A stretch of DNA of 43,759 nt from Cohnella nanjingensis (GTDB lineage Bacteria; Bacillota; Bacilli; Paenibacillales; Paenibacillaceae), in NCBI RefSeq assembly GCF_014212125.1, contig NZ_JACJVP010000062.1, positions 1 through 43,759 on the forward strand. Reading direction: 5' to 3'. Both the position numbers and the translations under genes were made by a program. Below are positions 40,912 through 43,759 of this stretch, one piece after another. Under the pieces are notes generated by a model that did no database searches, was not told the origin of the DNA, and saw nothing but the letters and a program-made list of their open reading frames with translations. Each line of letters opens with the position of its first letter. Position 1 is the first letter of the stretch.

Positions 40912-41814
40912 GTGACGGTCATCGATCCGAGAACGATGAAAACGTTCCAGCTCATCGTCGAATTAGGCAGCTTCAACCGCGCGGCCGAAGCCCTCAACTA
41001 CGCGCAGTCCACCGTCACGATGCAGATTCAGAAGCTGGAGTCCGAGCTGGGCGTCGCTTTGTTCGCGCGCGGCAAAACGATTGCGTTGACGGACGCCGGC
41101 CGCTGGTATTACGAACAGAGCATCCCGGTCGTCCGGCAGCTTGAAGACCTCCGTTCGCGCCTCGCCGATTTTCGAGCCGGCGAAGCCGGCCAGCTCCGCA
41201 TCGGCGCCAACGAGCCGTTAGCCAGCTGCCGGCTTCCCAGCCTGCTGTCGCGGTTCCAGTCCCGCTATCCGAAGATCGACGTCTCCGTCGCGGTGGCGAA
41301 CACGCCCGTGCTCAGCGAGCGCTTGCTTCGCGGAGAGCTCGATTTCGCGATCTGTTCGGCGCCGGAGCTGGGCGCGAATCTGTTCTTCGAACCGCTGTTT
41401 ACGGAGACGTTCGCGCTGCTCGTACCCGAGCGTCATCCGCTGGACGGGAGAGCCGATGTGCGTCTTGCGGATCTCGCGGACCATCGCCTGCTCATTACCG
41501 CTTCGAATTGCCCTTACCGCCGGAAGCTGGAATTTCTGCTTCACCGCGCCGACCAAGCCCAGCCCGCTACGATGGAGGTCAGCAGCATGACAGCGTTGCC
41601 TTCGTATGTCGCAAGCGGACTGGGCGTGGCGCTCGTCCCTCGGATCTTGCTTGCGCCTCCGCCGTCCGGCACCCGGATCGCGGATCTGCGCGACGCAGCG
41701 ATCGATCTGCCGATCGGCCTCTTGAGCCGGGTCTCGGAACATCCGCTCTTGCCGTCTGCGGCGAAGTTATACGACCATTTGAAGCAGGGATTGAAGGAAA
41801 CGGTTCCGGCGTGA
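40912..41814 (+). CDS. LysR-family transcriptional regulator
   Basis: A regulator of about 297-300 residues with an N-terminal HTH (MKTFQLIVELGSFNRAAEAL, YAQSTVTMQIQKLESELGVA) and a LysR effector domain (GQLRIGANEPLASCRLPSLL; LRGELDFAICSAPELG; VASGLGVALVPRILL). The boundary is a GTG at 40912, but GAGG abuts it directly. The same site is 9 bases before ATC at 40921, and the family N terminus (x-DPRTMKTF) starts there, so an ATC start or the ATG at 40936 are alternatives. It is divergent from the SDR gene and followed by a shared terminator. Confidence 0.93.
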   Translation: MTVIDPRTMKTFQLIVELGSFNRAAEALNYAQSTVTMQIQKLESELGVALFARGKTIALTDAGRWYYEQSIPVVRQLEDLRSRLADFRAGEAGQLRIGANEPLASCRLPSLLSRFQSRYPKIDVSVAVANTPVLSERLLRGELDFAICSAPELGANLFFEPLFTETFALLVPERHPLDGRADVRLADLADHRLLITASNCPYRRKLEFLLHRADQAQPATMEVSSMTALPSYVASGLGVALVPRILLAPPPSGTRIADLRDAAIDLPIGLLSRVSEHPLLPSAAKLYDHLKQGLKETVPA

Positions 41815-41835
41815 ACCGCTAGCTCCGCCTCGCGG

Positions 41836-41921
41836 GCCGTAACCCGATTGTTTCGGGTTACACGGCAACGAAGCGCCAAAAAGAAAAGGATGGCCGCATC
41901 CAAGCGCGGCCATCCTTTTCT
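41836..41921. terminator. Two hairpins between convergent LysR and sigma genes
   Basis: The first hairpin pairs GTAACCCGA with TCGGGTTAC (41839-41847 and 41853-41861). The second has a 16-base perfect stem (41882-41897 with 41906-41921, 8-base loop) whose outer part is A-rich on one side and T-rich on the other, so it can work in both directions. Confidence 0.8.
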
Positions 41922-41970
41922 CTATTCCGAGCGGCGCACGGGCAAGAGCGTCCCGGCCGCGAATCCGACA

Positions 41971-42708
41971 TTAAGCTGCCAGCTGCATGACCGGCCCCGC
42001 GCCGTCGCGCCGCGCGGTCGGCTCCTGTCGGCTCAGCATCCGCTGCCGGACGATACCGATCGCAACGGCCGGCGCGACGACGTCCTGCTGCGCCAGCTCG
42101 ATCAACGCCGCCACGTCGCCGGAGCGATACGCCGCCGCCATCGCGCGGAGGATCGCCTTGAGTCCGTCGTCTTCCGGCGCAGGGAGCGAATCCGCCTCCA
42201 AGTCCGCTTGCACGGCGTCCAACGACCGGCGCGCGCGGTGGTGCGCGGCCTTGACCGCGCCTTCCGTCATCTTCAGCATCTCAGCCGCCTCCGCGATCGA
42301 ATAGCCGAGCACGTCCCGCAGCAGGAATACCGTCCGCTGCAACGGCGATAGCCGCAGCGTCAGCGCATGCAACGCATTCTCGATCGCCAGTCCGTCTTCG
42401 TCCGAGCGGGCGGTATCCCCCCGCTTCTCCCCTTCGAGGATGCGGGTCAAATTGGCTTTTCGGCGAGATTGGTCGATCCAAGCGTTCTTCGCGATCCGCA
42501 GCAGCAGCGCCTCCGGATGGGGATGATGCCGCAGCTGCTTCGTGCCGAGCGCCTTCAGCCACGCTTCCTGCGCCAAGTCCTCCGCTTCCCAGCCGGAGCC
42601 CGTCAAGGACAGGCAATACCGCTGAACGACGTATTGCAGACGCTCCAGCTCCGCGGCCGACGTTCGCTCGGACGCTCGTTCCGCCATGGCGACAACCGTT
42701 TGGTACAT
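41971..42708 (-). CDS. ECF-type sigma-70 family factor with C-terminal extension
   Basis: A 245-residue sigma factor. Region 2 (about 22-90; YVVQRYCLSLTGSGWEAEDL, AQEAWLKAL, RIAKNAWIDQSRRK) and region 4 (about 110-165; LSPLQRTVFLLRDVLGYSIA, EAAEMLKMTEGAVKAAHHRA) are complete. About 80 residues follow (LKAILRAMAAAYRSGDVAAL and a tail), perhaps a reduced SnoaL-like regulatory domain as in ECF41/SigJ-type factors. No anti-sigma gene is adjacent, which fits control by the C-terminal extension. AAAGGAG lies upstream of the ATG. It is divergent from a ClpP-like gene, and the shared intergenic region carries a matching promoter-like motif for each. Confidence 0.9.
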   Translation of the reverse strand: MYQTVVAMAERASERTSAAELERLQYVVQRYCLSLTGSGWEAEDLAQEAWLKALGTKQLRHHPHPEALLLRIAKNAWIDQSRRKANLTRILEGEKRGDTARSDEDGLAIENALHALTLRLSPLQRTVFLLRDVLGYSIAEAAEMLKMTEGAVKAAHHRARRSLDAVQADLEADSLPAPEDDGLKAILRAMAAAYRSGDVAALIELAQQDVVAPAVAIGIVRQRMLSRQEPTARRDGAGPVMQLAA

Positions 42709-42754
42709 TCCGCATTCTCCTTTGCGCGGCTATGCCGATAATGGTCCTTATTCC

Positions 42755-42784
42755 GTAAACGAACGAACGCGCCCCGAGGATACG
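42755..42784 (+). promoter_or_regulatory. Candidate ECF promoter toward clpP
   Basis: GTAAACGAACG (42755-42765), 13 bases, then GATACG (42779-42784). The same two blocks with the same gap occur on the opposite strand at 42837-42808. The start of transcription would be near 42791, about 90 bases before the clpP ATG. Confidence 0.6.
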
Positions 42785-42807
42785 GGGATCCGAAAAATAT
42801 TTATGCT

Positions 42808-42837
42808 CGTATCTTACGCCGCCTTCCGTTCGTTTAC
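42808..42837 (-). promoter_or_regulatory. Candidate ECF promoter toward the sigma gene
   Basis: On the minus strand GTAAACGAACG (42837-42827), 13 bases, then GATACG (42813-42808), identical in blocks and spacing to the plus-strand element. The start would be near 42801, about 90 bases before the sigma ATG. The two elements face each other. Confidence 0.6.
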
Positions 42838-42879
42838 AAGGGGAAAGCGAAGTACAACACCCGATTGGAGGAAACAAAC

Positions 42880-43464
42880 ATGAGCGGATATGTCCCTTAC
42901 GTAGTGGAGCAGACGCGTGGCGGCGAGCGGTCTTACGATATCTATTCCCGCCTGCTCAAGGATCGAATCGTCTTCCTGGGATCGGCGATCGACACGCAGG
43001 TCGCCAACAGCATCATCGCCCAGCTGCTGTTTCTGGCGGCGGAGGATCCGGACAAAGAGATCTCGATGTACATTAACAGTCCGGGCGGCGAGACGACGGC
43101 CGGGTTCGCCATCTACGACACGATGCAGTTCGTGAAGCCCGCCGTCTCGACCATCTGTACCGGCATGGCCGCCTCCTTCGCCGCGATCCTGCTGTTGGCC
43201 GGCGAGCCCGGCAAGCGCTTCGCGCTGCCGAACAGCGAGATCATGATCCACCAGCCGCACGGCGGCGCCCAAGGGCAGGCGAGCGACATCGCGATCAGCG
43301 CCAAGCGCATCCTCGATATTCGGGCGCGGCTGAATCGGATCACCGCCGAGCGTACCGGGCAGCCTCTCGATCGCGTGGAACGGGACATGGACCGGGATTA
43401 CTTCATGACCGGAGAAGAAGCCGTGGACTACGGCATCGTCGACAAAGTCATCACCACGCTCTGA
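42880..43464 (+). CDS. ATP-dependent Clp protease proteolytic subunit (ClpP-like)
   Basis: A 194-residue serine peptidase of ClpP length. The catalytic triad is Ser99 (TGMAASFAAIL), His124 (EIMIHQPHGG) and Asp173 (MDRDYFM). The N-terminal VVEQTRGGERSYDIYSRLLK and YINSPGGETTAGFAIYDTMQ are characteristic, as are Gly-rich and head-domain segments (NRITAERTG). It would assemble into a tetradecamer with a Clp ATPase encoded elsewhere. GGAGG lies 8 bases before the ATG at 42880. No ATPase is adjacent; the position next to a sigma factor suggests a stress-induced second ClpP paralogue rather than the housekeeping copy (inference). Confidence 0.94.
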   Translation: MSGYVPYVVEQTRGGERSYDIYSRLLKDRIVFLGSAIDTQVANSIIAQLLFLAAEDPDKEISMYINSPGGETTAGFAIYDTMQFVKPAVSTICTGMAASFAAILLLAGEPGKRFALPNSEIMIHQPHGGAQGQASDIAISAKRILDIRARLNRITAERTGQPLDRVERDMDRDYFMTGEEAVDYGIVDKVITTL

Positions 43465-43635
43465 CCATCCTCTATTCGGCTGATCCCGGGATCGCTTCGG
43501 CGACGAAGGGGTCGGCTTTTATTTATGAAAATGGGTCTTGGCCATTATCGCTATCAGGGCTTATACACCTAATAATCGTACGGAATATTCGTCTTCATGT
43601 CGCCCGTAATTCATCGGCCGGGACCTGTCCGGCGG

Positions 43636-43759
43636 TGCTTGTCGGTGGTGCTCGCCGTGGTGCGTCGTGGCGCTTGATGGTGGTGCCTTGATGGTGGTGC
43701 GTCGTGGTGCTTGATGGTGGTGCCTTGATGGTGGTGCCTGATGGTGGTGCCTGATGGTG
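43636..43759. repeat. GT-rich tandem repeat running off the window end
   Basis: From about 43674 the unit TTGATGGTGGTGCC (13-14 bases) is repeated about five times with one TCGTGGTGC interruption; more degenerate GTGGTGC units start near 43636. The repeat continues to the last base, so its true length is unknown. The 170 bases between clpP and the repeat hold a small UUCG-loop hairpin but no gene or convincing terminator. Confidence 0.8.

Noticed and set aside
43636..43759. CRISPR array
   Set aside because: The period is only 13-14 bases with no spacers and no cas genes nearby.
1..43759. tRNA or rRNA genes
   Set aside because: I saw no cloverleaf with a TTCGA loop and CCA-like end in intergenic regions and no rRNA-like sequence; a tRNAscan run would settle it.

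Overview
The window looks like chromosomal DNA of a GC-rich, spore-former-type Firmicute, most likely Paenibacillaceae (Cohnella/Paenibacillus-like). The reasons are strong AGGAGG-type ribosome sites before most genes, many TTG/GTG starts, Gram-positive lipoproteins, a GlpP-controlled glpD, an OpuC-type osmolyte transporter, a DUF4309 lipoprotein and a SwrC-like RND pump. No rRNA, tRNA, insertion sequence, prophage or CRISPR array was seen. The genus is inferred from gene content only.

Layout. (1) 199-7724, minus strand: a seven-gene sugar operon (binding protein, two permeases, NanE-type epimerase, membrane glycosyltransferase, two Gfo/Idh/MocA dehydrogenases) behind a good promoter with a CcpA-box-like site at the start of transcription. 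(2) 8104-12580: a four-repeat membrane protein (COG4705-like), glpD with a leader terminator, its antiterminator gene glpP, and an AlkA-type DNA glycosylase. (3) 12702-16885: an AraC regulator, a GNAT gene broken by an in-frame TAG, an MFS transporter, an oxidoreductase remnant, sodC and a TetR regulator. (4) 17088-24274: DUF402 and DUF4309 genes, then an operon of response regulator, histidine kinase and RND efflux pump. (5) 24275-31889: a large exported GxGYxYP protein, an old-yellow-enzyme homologue, a VOC protein, a WYL regulator, and a divergent quinone oxidoreductase/LysR pair. (6) 32039-39637: a small membrane protein, a class A penicillin-binding protein, and an OpuC-type osmoprotectant operon whose last cistron is a ThsB-like TIR protein; upstream lies a BusR-like GntR/RCK_C regulator. 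(7) 39861-43464: a DMT-permease remnant, an SDR/LysR pair, and an ECF sigma factor divergent from a ClpP-like protease. The window ends in a short GT-rich tandem repeat.

Most interesting signals. The sigma factor and clpP share an intergenic region holding two same-architecture promoter-like elements (GTAAACGAACG, 13 nt, GATACG), one per strand and facing each other, which suggests the sigma factor controls both genes. The TIR gene sits in an osmolyte operon whose promoter is flanked by AGTTAT-type sites next to a BusR-like (probably c-di-AMP sensing) regulator. An 85-nt element of unknown class occurs twice, upstream of two different exported-protein genes. All functional assignments come from reading motifs by eye; no database search was possible.
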